Of a DNA stretch of 64,000 nucleotides, positions 1 through 12,720 are shown piece after piece. Positions within the stretch are counted from its first letter, which is position 1. The number at the start of each line of letters is the position of its first letter. A model generated the notes under the pieces. That model worked only from the letters and a program-made list of their open reading frames with translations. It did no database searches and was not told where the DNA came from. The DNA comes from Diphasiastrum complanatum (taxonomy: Eukaryota > Streptophyta > Lycopodiopsida > Lycopodiales > Lycopodiaceae), in assembly GCA_029204225.1 (NCBI GenBank), contig CM055102.1, positions 4,305,947 to 4,369,946 on the forward strand, written 5' to 3'. The position numbers were made by a program, and so were the translations under genes.

Positions 1-480
1 CTATATCGAACGGATCAGGAGATTGCGTGGAGTGGGTGCGATCCTGATAGTCTCCGAGACTACAACGTCCTAACATGGTTCATGGTAGGACTACCTAAGG
101 AAATCAGGAAGAAAATGAAATGAGGAGACAATTACATGTCTTTTCAAGCAGCCTGCACCGATGCCATCAAAAGAGTCGACGATAATGAAAGCACTTATCA
201 GGTTGCATAGTTGCAAAAAGAGAGAAAAAAAGAGAGAGCTGAGAGCCAAGCCCAACAACTGAAGTACTTGTTCCAAACAGCACAGAAAACCTAGCAACAC
301 AATCAGCTCGTGGTCCCCCCCAAAAATGATCTTCCTTCCACCTCCACAGTTCCTCCCTACACTGACGACCTAATCCTACGGCAGTACACCAGCATTGGTA
401 CCAAAAGAGCTTTTCAGTATCTGATTCTGTACAGCTGACCCTCTTTGTCAAAAAGTATCTAGATGTCAAGACAAGAGGCA
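1..480 (+). pseudogene. Decayed retrotransposon gag-like segment
   Basis: Reading from base 1 in frame 1 gives a gag-like stretch containing 'GLPKEIRKKM' followed by 'FQAACTDAIKRVDD', the pattern of a Ty3/gypsy-type gag domain (a helix ending in GL..EIR, then a short region ending in an amphipathic helix). In-frame stops occur after about residue 40 and again near base 209, and a Lys/Glu/Gln-rich stretch follows. The start lies outside the window. The family call rests on the local pattern only; no protease or polymerase follows in the same frame. Confidence 0.35.
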
Positions 481-1570
481 ACTACACATTGCCAAGCATG
501 CTCGATGAGCTCCTAAAGAAGAAACCAGCCGATGTCCTATCCCTTCTACATCCTCAACCATAATGGAGGAAGGCAATTCTCTTATGTAGCCCCGAGCTCA
601 TCAAAGAATATCTCATAGCTCCGGTGGCACTAAGTCCATATCATCCTATGCCCTACAAAATATCATGGACAAAACTGAAGACTCCCAGCGTCGGGGCCTA
701 CAATTGGCCAATAATAAAGTTTGAACAGAGTTGGAAAACAGTAGTCGACTTCATTAGGCCCTTAATCGGTTCATGACCAATGTGGCTAGTTCTCCAGATC
801 CAATCGTTCTGAAAGCCTACAACGTGGAGATGCTTCTAACAGCCGCTAAAGTGGATACCATGTGGGACATGTGCTTCGGCGAGTTCTACTTCAATCTCAA
901 TAAAGTCTACAAGACGACGACCATCCAGGGTCAAATCCTTCTATACCATACCTACCATCTCCTCTCTACAACATCTTTCGTCAATATAGCAAGGTTGGAA
1001 CAATGGTATACGACGGGATTCATGGAAAATATGCACCCAACGTTCAGCCCAATTTGCTCACAATCCATCATGCGCATAGCTCATTGTCGTCCCGATTCGT
1101 TTGTGTGGTTGTTGAAATTCATTCTCGGATCTGAGATGAGATCAAAAGGGCAAACAACTCGAGTAGGCTCCATGAAGCGTGTGTCAATCTAACAGATTTC
1201 AATTACTAAAAGAGCATAATGAATATCAAGTGACGGAGTCGAGCCGCCTAACTATAGTAAAGAGCATTGACAAATCACCAAGAAGGAGCTCTAGAATCTA
1301 GAATTACTTGGAGTGCCAATGCCAAAGAAGTCGACAAGTCATGGACCAGCTAATGAGCAGAAACAAAGCTCATCACCTCACCAACATATTTTACGATGAC
1401 AAGAATAAAAGCATGGCCAAGTCGGCATAAAGACTTAGATCTACTTGTAATGTAATTTCAAACACTCGTAGAATGTGCACTGTACTCATAAGCCTATGTC
1501 GTGAGAAATAAAAGTAGATCAATGCTCTATTGGGCCTAAAATGGAAAAGGACCCAAGTAATTAAAATGGA
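481..1570 (+). other. Unrecognised stretch with one 139-codon open frame
   Basis: An open frame at 773-1192 encodes 139 residues with no motif I recognise. It may continue the gag-like remnant upstream, because the same frame contains gag-like polar residues before base 773, interrupted by stops. I would not call it a gene. Confidence 0.2.
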
Positions 1571-1692
1571 ATTTGGTTTAAAATTTTATTAAAGTCAAGT
1601 TCTTATGGCACATGGTTTTTGGGTGAACCAAAAGTCCTAACCCGAGCTTTGTCTAGAAAGAGGGATGTGACACCATTTTGTAATCACTTTTC

Positions 1693-1799
<107 letters not shown>

Positions 1800-2550
1800 C
1801 CTCCCCTTCCATTCTTACTTTGTGAAGCCCTCCTTTTTTACTTATGTATGATTGATTGTGGATGATCAATGCTTGTTTTGTTGTTTTTAATCGTGCTATC
1901 ACATTCTTGAATGATCATTAGCACTTGTATTCATCTAACTAATCCACAAAATCACACTCAAGCAAAATAGGTGTTATAAAGCCCCTTTGGAAGAGATCAT
2001 TAGGATCCATTAGGTAGGTTTCCTTTCCATTGTTCACTTCCCTTGAGAAGATCAACCTCAAGAGGAGAAGATCTAGAGACAATGATGCCTAGATAAGACA
2101 AAAAACCAAGATCCAAGAAGAGGATCTACCAAAATCAAAAACACCAACAAGAGAAGAAGATAAGAGAGAATCCCACATCCAAATCTAAGCCCTTCTACCT
2201 TTAGATCCAACACCAAGATTGACACTCTTGGTAGGCTTAGGTTCCATCTTAGGCTTGTAGTTTATTCCTCTCCCCATTGGATCGAAGCTCGTACTACAAC
2301 AATACTCAACCAATTGGAGATCCAAGCCCTTTCTTTGCCCTCTTGATCGCACTGATTAGGGAGGCACAGAAAGAGTCCAACAGTTTTTGTGTCAAATTCA
2401 AGGTCCATTCCTCAAATTTTTTATAAATTAAATTCGTCCCCTAGTGTTGGTCATTCCGGAACATTGAAGACTTATCAAAAGGTTAAAAGTCTTTTCAAAT
2501 GCCAAGGGATGAAGCATGATATATATAGAATGGTTCACAAAGTACTTGAT
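1800..2550. other. No gene seen
   Basis: AT-rich sequence between the (GA)n tract and the first gypsy integrase fragment. It probably belongs to the LTR or untranslated part of a decayed retroelement, but no boundary can be drawn. Confidence 0.3.
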
Positions 2551-2569
2551 ATTAAGCTAACAAAGTAGA

Positions 2570-3520
2570 GCATGCTGAAAAACCTAGATTGCCACATCCA
2601 CTATTCGTTTCTTCCCAACGATGGGAAAGCATTAGTATGGATTTCATCCCATCTCTTTCGACAACATTGGGAGGATCAATAGAATGAGATGATGGACACT
2701 TTAAAGACCAAGTTATGGTTGAGCACTGCATTCCATCCAGATCGATGGACAAACAAAAAGAGTGAATAAATGGTTGGAATGCTTCTTGCAACATTTTATA
2801 TTAGATCAACAAACAAAATGGACTGATTGGTTTCATCTAGCTAAATTTAGTTAAAATTCAATGCCTCACATGTCTACTAGAATGACCCCTTTCTATGCAT
2901 TGTATGGATGTGAACCAGTAAAACCAATTGACATGAAATTAGGAAAACAATAGAAGCATTAGCAGATGAGTTGTAGAATATGACAACCATTCTCAAGGGA
3001 AATCAAGATCATAAGCGAGACTCAACAAATTATGATATATTATGCCAACAAGCTTAAGATATTTCATGAATTTCATAAAGGCAATCACATGTATTTACGA
3101 TTACAACCTTTCCATCAATTATTATTGAAGACCACCTATAGTGAGAAGGTATGACCATTTCGAGTTATCAAACATGTAGGAGAATTGGCATATGGATTGG
3201 ATCTATAGATGAAAACAAAAAATCACAAGGTGTTCCATGTAAGTTTGTTGAAGAAACATATTGGAAAGGATGCTCACACAATGGTTGAACTACCACCAAT
3301 AAATGAGGAAGAGAATCTGGTAGTTGGACCAAAGGCTGAACCAGAGGTAGTAGCTGGGTATCATGATAAAGAGTTGCAAAATGGAAAGCAAATACAATAG
3401 TACCTAATTAAATGGAAAGGATGCCAATTGAAGACAATACATGGGAAGATGATTCCTATATGAAGAGGTAGCCTAAAGTTTGGGATCTTACCAAAGGTCT
3501 TACGGAGTGTGACACTTGAT
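2570..3520 (+). pseudogene. Ty3/gypsy integrase C-terminus and chromodomain remnant
   Basis: Fragments in shifting frames match the end of a chromovirus-type pol polyprotein in order. First comes 'WESISMDFIPSLS' (integrase core start), then 'STAFHPDRWTNK' (the core region preceding the catalytic Glu), then 'RMTPFYALYGCEP'. Next is the post-core motif 'VFHVSLLKKHIG' in an open frame at 3209-3400, and finally 'YLIKWKGC' from a chromodomain near 3400-3425. Several stops and frameshifts separate them, so the copy is dead. The chromodomain tail points to the chromovirus branch of Ty3/gypsy. Confidence 0.85.
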
Positions 3521-3529
3521 GAAAATTTA

Positions 3530-4125
3530 CATGGTCTCATTTTTTTTGAAAAAAAATGCTTAAGTAGGAAAAGTGTCATGTCTGGCTTGTAACTAGCCCA
3601 TGTGCGCAACAATAAGTTTCCTAAATGTAGAGATGGTGCTAAATTAGAGTAGGATTATCTCATAAAACTAGTTAATAAAGAGTCCTAATGCTAAATTTAT
3701 AGTGGTGAAAATTGTAATAATGATTGTAAGGTCCAAGTTAAGCTAATAAGGCTCCAAATTCATAATATAAGCACAAAGGATTGTTATAAATAGAGGAGGT
3801 CATGTTAATTTGGAGGGTATTCTAGTTTTGTCAATTTTGAACTTTATGTCTTTGAAGCTTCTCTTTGAGAGCTTTCTTGATGTAATTTGTGGTTCATGTG
3901 CCTAAAATCACATGAGAGTTTTGATCATGCTCTAGATTCAAACCAATGTTTTGAATGATCAATAATGGTGGATAATGCTACCTTACTTTGCCTAATTTGG
4001 TGAAGGTTTGTTAGTTTTATCTAGTTTCTAATCTTTTGATAATTTTGTTGATTGCTTGTTTTGCCATGCTAATTTGATGTTTAGAAATAGATTAGAAGGT
4101 TTAAGGCTAAAATTGGCACATGACA
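3530..4125 (+). repeat. Possible 3' LTR remnant of the gypsy fragment
   Basis: The segment directly follows the chromodomain tail and contains a TATA-like box (TATAAATAG) near 3786, as an LTR promoter would. No second LTR or clear TG..CA borders were found, so this is position-based inference. Confidence 0.25.
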
Positions 4126-4129
4126 CTGA

Positions 4130-4400
4130 TTGCAAAACTATGGAGGATATGCTTAGAGCATATTTATCTCACAAACAGTGTGATTGGAGAAGGTATGTCC
4201 CAAGGAGTTCACGCACAATAGTGTGAAGTAGTCTACCACCAAATTTAATCCTTTTATACTAATGTATGGCTTTCAACCATGTTCTCCAGTTTTGGTCAAA
4301 CTCAAAGGTCTTAAGGTGCAAGATGTAGCTAACTCCTTGCAAAATATGCAAGAAATATTCTAGTGGCCCAAAAAACCATTAAAATAATTCAAGAGAGAGG
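4130..4400 (+). pseudogene. Second Ty3/gypsy integrase fragment
   Basis: Broken frames read 'MEDMLRAYLSHKQCDWRRY' and then 'KFNPFILMYGFQPCSPV', both standard pieces of the gypsy integrase region after the catalytic core. The order and strand match the 2570-3520 remnant, but the sequence differs, so this is an independent element. Stops and frame changes show it is inactive. Confidence 0.7.
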
Positions 4401-7400
4401 TCTTACTATTTCTTACCTAGTATGTCTACTTCTTCTTTCACCTAGTCATATGAGCTATGCAATGTCTGCAAAACTTGTTACATTTGATTGTTGCTTTCGT
4501 TCATGTTCAATATAAGATTATTTAAATGAGAGTTATCTAATTTCAAACTTTCATTCATACTCTCATTTTCTTTGTAGTCATTAAGCAAAGCATTCGGCAT
4601 ACTCTCCACACATTGAATTTTTTTGCGTTGAGTTTCCATTTCCAAAGGTTTTCAATCTCTCAATCGAGAAGTCTTCAAATACCTAGAGACTACCACTTGG
4701 TTGTTGCATGGGAAATAAAGCTCTACCACATGGATCTTGAAAACCTCCTCGAACACCTTGAATTTGGAAAAGAATGCACTTTCTAGGAGCTTCAAGATTA
4801 AGAACATTAATCTTGAGCCTTTTCCACAGGAAAAACTAGACTACTTCATTCCTTGACCAAGGGACAATCCTTTCATGGAATATGCATGAGAGTGGGCTAA
4901 GCAGTGATATAAACTGGATTGAAAACAGATTGTGAATTTTTTTTTTCACTAGAAACAATGAAAACAAGAACATTGTGGTTTATCACTAAGGCTTCGCAAC
5001 AAATTTCTTGGATAAACATGTGAATGTCTAATTTTGAATACAAGGTAATTAGCTATTTTGAAATCCTAATTGTCTTGGAACTGTGGCATAACGGTTAGCA
5101 TTTCCTTTTCATATCTCAAGGATAGAACTATAACTTAAAGTGTGTACAAGAGTAGAGATACGACAACAATAAAAGACATATATGAAATGATTTTGTGAAT
5201 GCATCTAGGTAATCTTTATTTAATTATTGTTGTTAATTATGATGTTGGTGTGTCATGCAAGTTGAGAGCCTAGGGATGTAATCAACAGAAAGATAGAGAT
5301 GCAAACTTTGTGTTATTTATGACTTGCATATGAAGGTGCATCTTAATCAAGGGCATGAAAGAAAAAACAAAGGGGGGACGTGAATTTTTGCGATTTAACA
5401 CTTGCGTATAGAGGTGCATCTAAAGAATTGAGTTCCTACAATAAATCCTTAGCAATGTGACAAAGCTTTTTGTGCATACATACCCTTATGATTGAAGAGA
5501 TTGACTCTCATGTTGACTTTTGTAGAAACTCTATTGACCAACTTGGACACGTAGTTTTGCCTTTTGCAAGGAATGCCAAAAAAGAGCATCCTTGTGCTTC
5601 ATTTTGAAATAGAGAGGATATTGCACAAAAAAAAATCTAATTCTTAATGTGTTTTAGAAGCTACAAGAGTTGGACATTGATCAAAGCATGTTCATTCACT
5701 AGATGCTCTTGACATGACCAAAACTATTTTATGTTGTTGACAACAATACCACTAAAAGCGTGTCAAGTGGAACTTTAAATGTGGTTTTAATCTAAGACAT
5801 ATGCTGGTATCAGCTGTTTGCATGCTTGTGTTTAGTATTGGAGTATTTCATATGTCACTACTTGAAAGACAATTGCAATGGGCCCCAATGGTGGAAGTTG
5901 TGTACTTGATTGAAGCAGGAGAGTAGACATTGGCCCTTTCCTTGCAGTATCCGAAACTAGTGTATTTTAGAAAAAAAAATCGAAAAACTACAAAACCTAG
6001 ACAGAGGGCCAGAGGGGCTATGTAGAAGAGACAATAACTCTTGGTTTGGGCCGTACAATGTTCTAGCACATGATCATTAGCACCTATAATGGGTTATTCA
6101 TTCCTTGATATGAAAAACAAACTTGCTCTCTTCTTGAAAGTACGTGATCATTGTCATATATTTGAAGCTGCCAAAAACTAATTTTCCTCTTTCTCCCATT
6201 CTATCACGTCGTCTTTGATTGTGACAAATTCAACACACGAGAAAATGTTGTTCATGTTCACATGGGTGGAATCTAATTAGGTATCTCAAGGTGAAAAAGG
6301 AAGCTTCAACTAAGAGTCCAGATTTGGGAAGATTTTTCAAATCCTAAACACGATTTTGGTCCGATGATTCACCCATATTGGTTAGGGGAACCAAATCTAG
6401 GTGGGCAAGCCAGACCCTACTCTACCGCATCAGGCCACGGCTGAATTTTGCACCTTTATTTCTTAAAAAGTTGAATCTTTTCAAGGGGGTGCATCAATTT
6501 GGCATTGCAACATATTACAAATTTGCAATTTTTAGGATAGAGAGATAATCCTCACATTGGATATGCATGTAGGAGTAGGCTTAGGCTAGTATTATTAGGT
6601 CATATCCTAGTGAGGTGGGAATTTTAGGAATGATTCAATTTGCATTGATGGCACTCCTACTCTTCAAAGTTGTTAGCAAACAGCCAAAAACGTGAGGCCA
6701 AAAGACGACGAGGAATAAATCTGAGACCTTCCAAGAGCGAATCTTTCCTAAAAAGCCCGACGAGGTCAAGCCTCAAAAAAGAAAGAAAGAATTAGAAAAT
6801 GAAAGAGAGAAAAAGGAAGACCGTACCCACAAAGTGGAGAGAGCACTGAGTGCGCCCATGTGGCAGGAATCTTCGTCCCCACCCACGCTAATTGTCCCAT
6901 AATTCTATCACATTAGAATATGTACAGTGGCCACGATCTTCTCGCCACCACTACCAATGCTCGCCAAAAACCACCCACAAAAGTTCAGATTTTTTACTGC
7001 CCAATTCTCTGGTGGCAGGAAGTTGAGAACCAACAAAGTTTGTTAATCCCTTCATTTTAGATTTAACTGGCTAATGTTGCTAATGGTATGAGAGTCATAT
7101 TGAAATACTAAAAAGAATTTGGATTTCCATGAAGTTTGATAGGAGATTTATGCTAGTTGAAGGTTGGAAAGGGCAATATTGGTGGTGTTAAGAGCTGGGA
7201 GGAAGACCACTGATTCTCGTAAAATAAGAGAGCACTATGATTCTCATAAAATAAGAGTGCATAGTGCTCGCCATGTGCAATGCTTGCCATCCTTAGACAA
7301 CAATATAAGGGGAGATACTGCTCAAGGAGAATCTACAAAGTTTTCCAACCAACCAAGTTGAACCAACTACTTTTAAATTTAAGGAGTATGGCTTGAGAAT

Positions 7401-8150
7401 AGGAGAAAGAAATGTTTGAAAAGCAGCTAGAAATGTGAGTAGGAATCAATTTTGGTGTTGGGTTCATGGGTAAGAGCTCTATAGCTCTAATCAAGTTGGA
7501 TAAGAGTTGGAATTGGCCGGTTGCTTGCAATGTCTAGTTGGATAAAAGCCAATGTTGTTCTCAATATTACACAAGCTCAAATCGTGCTAGCATGGGTAGC
7601 CCAAGTGGCCATTTTTTTAGCCTTTGAGGCTTGTCCTATTTCATGACTTGGCCTTAATTAGTTGAATGAATGTACAAAAACTGCACTTAACAAAGCTACA
7701 GCTGAGCTACTTAAATTAGCTAAGTAACAAAAACAAGATAATGAGAGGAAAATTTTGGCTATACCTAAGGTACCAAGAACCAAATAAAAAAATGAAAATT
7801 TTGATAAGCATAGTTTTAGGAAGGGTTAAGAATCATTTTCACGTAAATATTCTTGGCGTTCATTTGACTGCACTTGACTTTGCCTTTCCAAAAGACCTTT
7901 CTAAACTAGATAAGAATTGTACTCATTGGAAAAGGGTCTCAATCCAACTTCAATTTGCATTACCTAGAATGATTGCTTCCTATTCAGAATGTTGCAAAAG
8001 TATTTTCATTCCTTTCAAGTGGCAAGAATTGATTTTTTTCAAGTGAATTTCATTACAATCTGCATTTGCACTATTGAATGAAAACTAGCCAGCTTTAAAA
8101 GCTGAAAGAAAAAAATTGATTGGATTGAAAAAATGCAAGAAATCAACAAT
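4401..8150. other. No gene recognised; probable intergenic and decayed repeat DNA
   Basis: AT-rich sequence without a convincing long reading frame on either strand. Around 7210-7270 there is a small direct repeat (a 'GATTCTC..AAAATAAGAG' unit twice) and a 10-bp inverted repeat, GAGCACTATG versus CATAGTGCTC. The segment 6660-7020 is richer in GC and purine runs than its surroundings and could hold promoter sequence for the gene to the right, but nothing decisive is visible. Confidence 0.3.
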
Positions 8151-8199
8151 GTTCGACAACTAAGAGTGTGAGCACTGCCTGACTGGTTCAGGGGCCGGG

Positions 8200-9063
8200 A
8201 GTTAAGCTGAAAGTGTAGAGGATAAAGAGAGAGGTGAGAACTTGGAAAAACTTGGATGCTTGTTTATTCTCTCTCTTACCACCTGCCACACCTCGGATTT
8301 AGGGGGATGGCAGCAGGAATCTTTCCTGTACAAGCCCAAGTTTACTAATCCTTCAAGATTCGGGTTCTGTTTGTCTGTTCTTTCTTTCAGCTTTGACAGC
8401 TGCTGCAGCTCAATTTGTGCTGCTTGCTGTTATAGGGCACAGATCATACGAAGATGGCAATAAGGTTCTTAAGGAATGTAGAATCTGGAGGTGGGTTTTA
8501 CGTGAGCGAAATCTCGATTGAGTACATCAAATCCTGGGGAGAATGTGGGCTCCTGTAACCCTGTTGCTGTGAGCAACGAGAAGATAGCAGACGTGCCCAA
8601 CTTCTGGGTGGCTGGAATTGAGAAAGGATACGGAATTATAGCTTAGAATCGGGAATACAGAAGAGTGTACACAAGCTCAAAAGCATTCTGAGCTAGCTAA
8701 TTCCTCAGTCATGTCCTAGCAGGGCAGAATCTCTAACCGTTGTGGTGAAAAGCGGTAGATGCATTGTGTAGATTCCTCAGCTCTACTGTTTGAGCTTTGG
8801 CTTCAGCGAATCCAATACAGCAATTTCTTAGAAAGGTCTTTGGCAAGGCTGCACTGCTGATTCTGGAAGTCGTTCTTTGCAGCCCCAGAACGTCATAGCT
8901 GCTGTAATCTAAAAGATTTAACATAGCTTTGCCTGCATTGAGGTTTCGTTTCTTTACGCCTTGCGTTGTACAGTTCGTGATTCAAGGCGTATCTTTTGAC
9001 AGTATCTTAGACAACATCATGGGCAAATGCAACATGCTGGTCAGAAAACGCGGTAAGAGAGTT

Positions 9064-9140
<77 letters not shown>

Positions 9141-9581
9141 GCTCGTGCTTTTTCCGCTAAAACGTTTAGCTTTGATTTGAGATGTATAGAACGTTATAGA
9201 TCCGATTGTGGTCGTTATACTATGCCTGGAGCTCAGTGATTGAAACAATTTCTTACCGCAGTAGTTCTGTAGCAGGCTTGTGGGGAATCTGTCAGAAATT
9301 TTGCTGTATAATTAGAAAAGTTCCCTATCATGCAACTCCCAGCTTGTTCACTGTACTAAGCTTACTTGATCGTTGTACTAAATTTACACTGATCATTAAG
9401 TTCATGAAGCCTGTTTATGCTTCCGAAGGCTTTGTTTTTTAATTTGACAGACAATTTTGGTTTGGCAGGATCTCAGCTCACAGCTCATTGAGAATGTGCC
9501 TACTGAAAAAAATTTGCAGTCATTTGCCCAGCTTTTCACAAAGAATAACAGCCACCATCTCTCTCTTGTGAACCAGCAAGC
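8200..9581 (+). promoter_or_regulatory. Probable promoter-proximal region and 5' UTR of the MYB-CC gene
   Basis: No in-frame coding sequence joins the MYB exon from upstream. A good donor (CG|GTAAGAG) lies at 9053 and an acceptor (TTTGGCAG|GA) at 9468, so a 5'-UTR intron of 9053-9468 is plausible. If it is spliced, an upstream ORF starting at ATG 9019 would run 18 codons across the junction and stop before the main ATG, a possible translational brake. The start of transcription cannot be fixed. Confidence 0.4.
9064..9135. repeat. (GA)n microsatellite in the putative 5'-UTR intron
   Basis: A GA tract with one interruption near 9079, lying a few bases after the predicted splice donor of the MYB-CC leader intron. 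Confidence 0.95.
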
Positions 9582-11883
9582 ATGTATGAGGCTACTGATA
9601 TGGCAATAGAGGCAAGAGCCCCCAGCTCTAGAGATCCTAAACAGCGCCTGCGATGGACACCAGAGCTGCATGATAGATTCGTAGATGCAGTCACTCAACT
9701 CGGTGGACCTGACAGTAAGTAGAATCAGCTCTCCATTGACTTATAGCAGAACAATAATAGCAGGTAGGATCAAAATGGGCTAGAGACAGGCTTTAAACTT
9801 GTATAATTCTTTGCTAACCCACCATGATTGCACTCAATTCAAGCTCAACCTGGCACAGCTTTTGGTCATGCTCGTTAATGGGATGTGTACTTTGACTGCA
9901 GAGGCTACACCAAAAACAGTCATGAGGATTATGGGGATAAAAGGCCTGACATTATACCATCTGAAAAGCCATCTCCAGGTGACTTTAGGACTTGAAATCA
10001 TCTTCTTTACTCGGGCTTCCACAGTTCTTGCACTATATTTCTTTTATGTAGTTGAGTGCTTTCTGCAGTGGTCAAGGATAGGCCCTGCAGGGTGGCTTCC
10101 TGAGCATGGCTTCCATCAACCTTGGCTTCAAAATCTATACGCCTATAGAGAAATTATAGGAATACCTTTGAATGTTTTTTCCTTGTAGAACCATTTCCAG
10201 AAGGTGATATTTTGGTGGGCTGTCTGTTCCTAAACTCTCTGCAGAAATTTCGACTTGGAAAGCAATCGAATAAAGATCAAAATCAAGACAACAGCAAGGA
10301 TGGTAAGCAGTGTTTTTTGTAGAACGTTGAAAGTACCGTACTGCATGGAAAAAGATGGATTTCTTTTTCTGAACTAGTTTTATATCTTCTGATCGTACAC
10401 GTTAAAGTTTTTACCTAGATTCAGATTCACAATTATTGGGTCATGCTCACCCTTCTAGGCAACTCCATGGAACAAGCTGCAAGCACTGGTGCTTCTCAAA
10501 ACCAGACTGGTCAGAACTCGTCAGAGTAAGTTGTAGAATGTGGGTAGGGTTAGTATCTTTTTTGTGTACTTTATTTGTGCCTGTTCTTTACTGCCCTGTG
10601 AGGTAAGATTAATTCAATAGTGTGGTAATGTTCTTTATTGCTTCTGTGAGGTAAGATTAATTTTTATATCGTGTACCACAGGAACCTGCAGATCACAGAA
10701 GCACTCCGTCTGCAGATGGAAGTCCAGAGGAAACTTCATGAGCAATTGGAGGTAGGATTCTGGGCTTATATGCTTTGAATAATTTTGCAACAGTCAGCTA
10801 AGTCCGGTCGGGTGTAGATAACAACTATTTTTTCTCGATTTCTGACCTATTGCACTTAAACGTATGGAAGAAAACTGGGATATTGGAAGATGTTGGACTT
10901 GATGATGCAGTATCAATAACTTTTGCCTCAGTCGTGGTGCAGAGTGCAATTTACTGTAGAAAATAGAAGCCAGCAATATTGTGCTCTTCCGTATGCTCAA
11001 TAAGCTGATATCGTCCTCTGTTTATACCCTGAAGGTGCAAAGACACTTGCAATTGCGCATCGAGGCACAAGGCAAGTATTTGCAGTCAATTTTGGAAAAA
11101 GCTCGTGAAACCCTATCAGGAAATAACGCAAATACTGAGGGAGAAATAGACTACAGAAAGTATACTAATGAGCATCATAATGCCCCCTTCTCGTCAATGG
11201 CTTTGACAGCCATGCCAGGACAGGGAAATAAGCAACTTGCAGCCCAGCAACAAGTACAGGGAATTCAGCATATTTCAAATAGTCATCTCAATTCCATGGC
11301 CATTTTAGATGATGATGATGATGATGATGAGGACGACGACTATGGCCAACAAACCACCAAGAAAAAATCCAAACTCTTTTTTGGACAGGATTGGGATAGT
11401 GAAGGCAATGGAGATAGAAATGCACAAGAGCGTGGAATGGCGTGTTTGGATCACGACGGGAATGCTATGACAGACAGTGGCCTGATCGAGAAATCGATGT
11501 CGCGCAATCATTCTTCCAATGGGCACCCCTTGATCAAAGGGTTGCAGGCTAGAGATATTACAAGTATGCAGCCTCTTAGCTTCAGAATGCCCAGTGAAGC
11601 CAACCATTCCCCTACAAGCTCTGATCAGCTTGGCAAACCTCCACCCAAAAGAGTATTGACTCCTGAAAATCATATGTCACCATTTGTCATGGCTGGAAAC
11701 CTTCAGCATCAGGGAAGCTGCCTGATCAGCGAGATGAAAAGGTTATACTCAACCCCTGGACAAGGCCATACAGTTGTTTTTGGAAACAATTCAGCTGCAG
11801 CTGGTTTAGACTTGAATGCAAACAGCGATGGAAGCATAGCTGCAAAGGAATTAGATCTGAATGCGTATGGGTGGGGAAGGTAA
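9582..11883 (+). CDS. MYB-CC transcription factor (PHR1-like / MYR type), six coding exons, 417 aa
   Basis: Coding exons are 9582-9714, 9902-9978, 10245-10302, 10459-10525, 10682-10751 and 11035-11883. All introns are GT..AG, phases are consistent, and the stop is TAA. Residues 20-77 form a single GARP-type MYB repeat: 'RLRWTPELHDRF', 'QLGGPDKATPKTVM', and the family signature 'LTLYHLKSHLQKFR'. Residues 112-165 form the coiled coil, including 'LHEQLEVQRHLQLRIEAQGK', that defines MYB-CC proteins and lets them dimerise. The family binds P1BS-like sites (GNATATNC) in the nucleus, and some members drive the phosphate-starvation response. Residues 227-237 are an acidic run (seven Asp, Glu, three Asp). 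The C-terminus carries two 'LDLNA' motifs, matching the DLN-containing tail of the MYR1/MYR2 branch. ATG 9582 is chosen because it opens the exon frame and begins 'MYE', like many relatives. No frame lesion is visible, so this is an apparently intact host gene. Confidence 0.93.
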
Positions 11884-12720
11884 ATATGAGGCACTTCAGC
11901 AGTCTAAAAACGTTGTCATATATCGAGCTTGGCAACAAATGAAGTTCAAGCTGCAGTTGCTTCCTATTTTTCAAGCTTTGAGCTCTTAAGAAGAACTATC
12001 ACTTCACTAAGTAATGAATTGCATGCAGCAAGGACTTAAAGAGGAATCTCATTCTTAGTTTAGACTGATGCAGGCATTTGTGTAAGCGTTTTTGGCTGTG
12101 AGAAACTACATAATGGCTGAGGTGACGTTTATTGTTGCACCTTTAGAGAAAATCAAAATGAGTATACTAGGAGTAATTATATTGAGTAGGGTATGCAGCA
12201 TTTTGTGTTAGCACTTTGGGAAAAGTACAAGTCTAGTCTCTCTAAGGATTATGCTTGTTGCCACATATGACTTTGTTCTCCAGCTACTGATAAGAAAATT
12301 GTATGAACATTTTGTGCTTTTTTTACTTTCAGTGATACATGTGGTATATACTATAGGAGTTGCTTATGCTTCCTCATTGATGCAAGCTTTACTCTTGTCT
12401 ATGCTATAGAATGGGGATATATTGAAGCCTTGTGCTTCAAGCTTGGCTTGGCCATGGGCGTTATACAATGTATGTATTGTGCATAAAACAATGCTATTCC
12501 AAAGTATTCATGCTTTGGGAGTACCCAAAATGTTGCCTAGTGGAGACGTCCTCTTTCTTCACTTTAAGGTCAAAAGTTTGATCCCACTTGTTCATAAGGA
12601 AAGTGGATATAGGAATCATATAAAGTGTTGGACCATCTTTTTTGGATTTTTCACATGATTGATAAAAGTTTTAAAACCATTGTGGCATTTATAACACGAT
12701 CTTTTTATTAATAAAAATCT
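11884..12720 (+). other. 3' UTR and downstream flank of the MYB-CC gene
   Basis: AT-rich, no reading frame of note. An AATAAA-type signal occurs near 12,709 in 'ATTAATAAAAATC', but nearer variant signals are possible, so the 3' end is not fixed. Confidence 0.35.

Noticed and set aside
11305-11673. 122-codon minus-strand frame in the MYB-CC gene
   Set aside because: Antisense shadow of exon 6; the plus strand has domains and splice sites.
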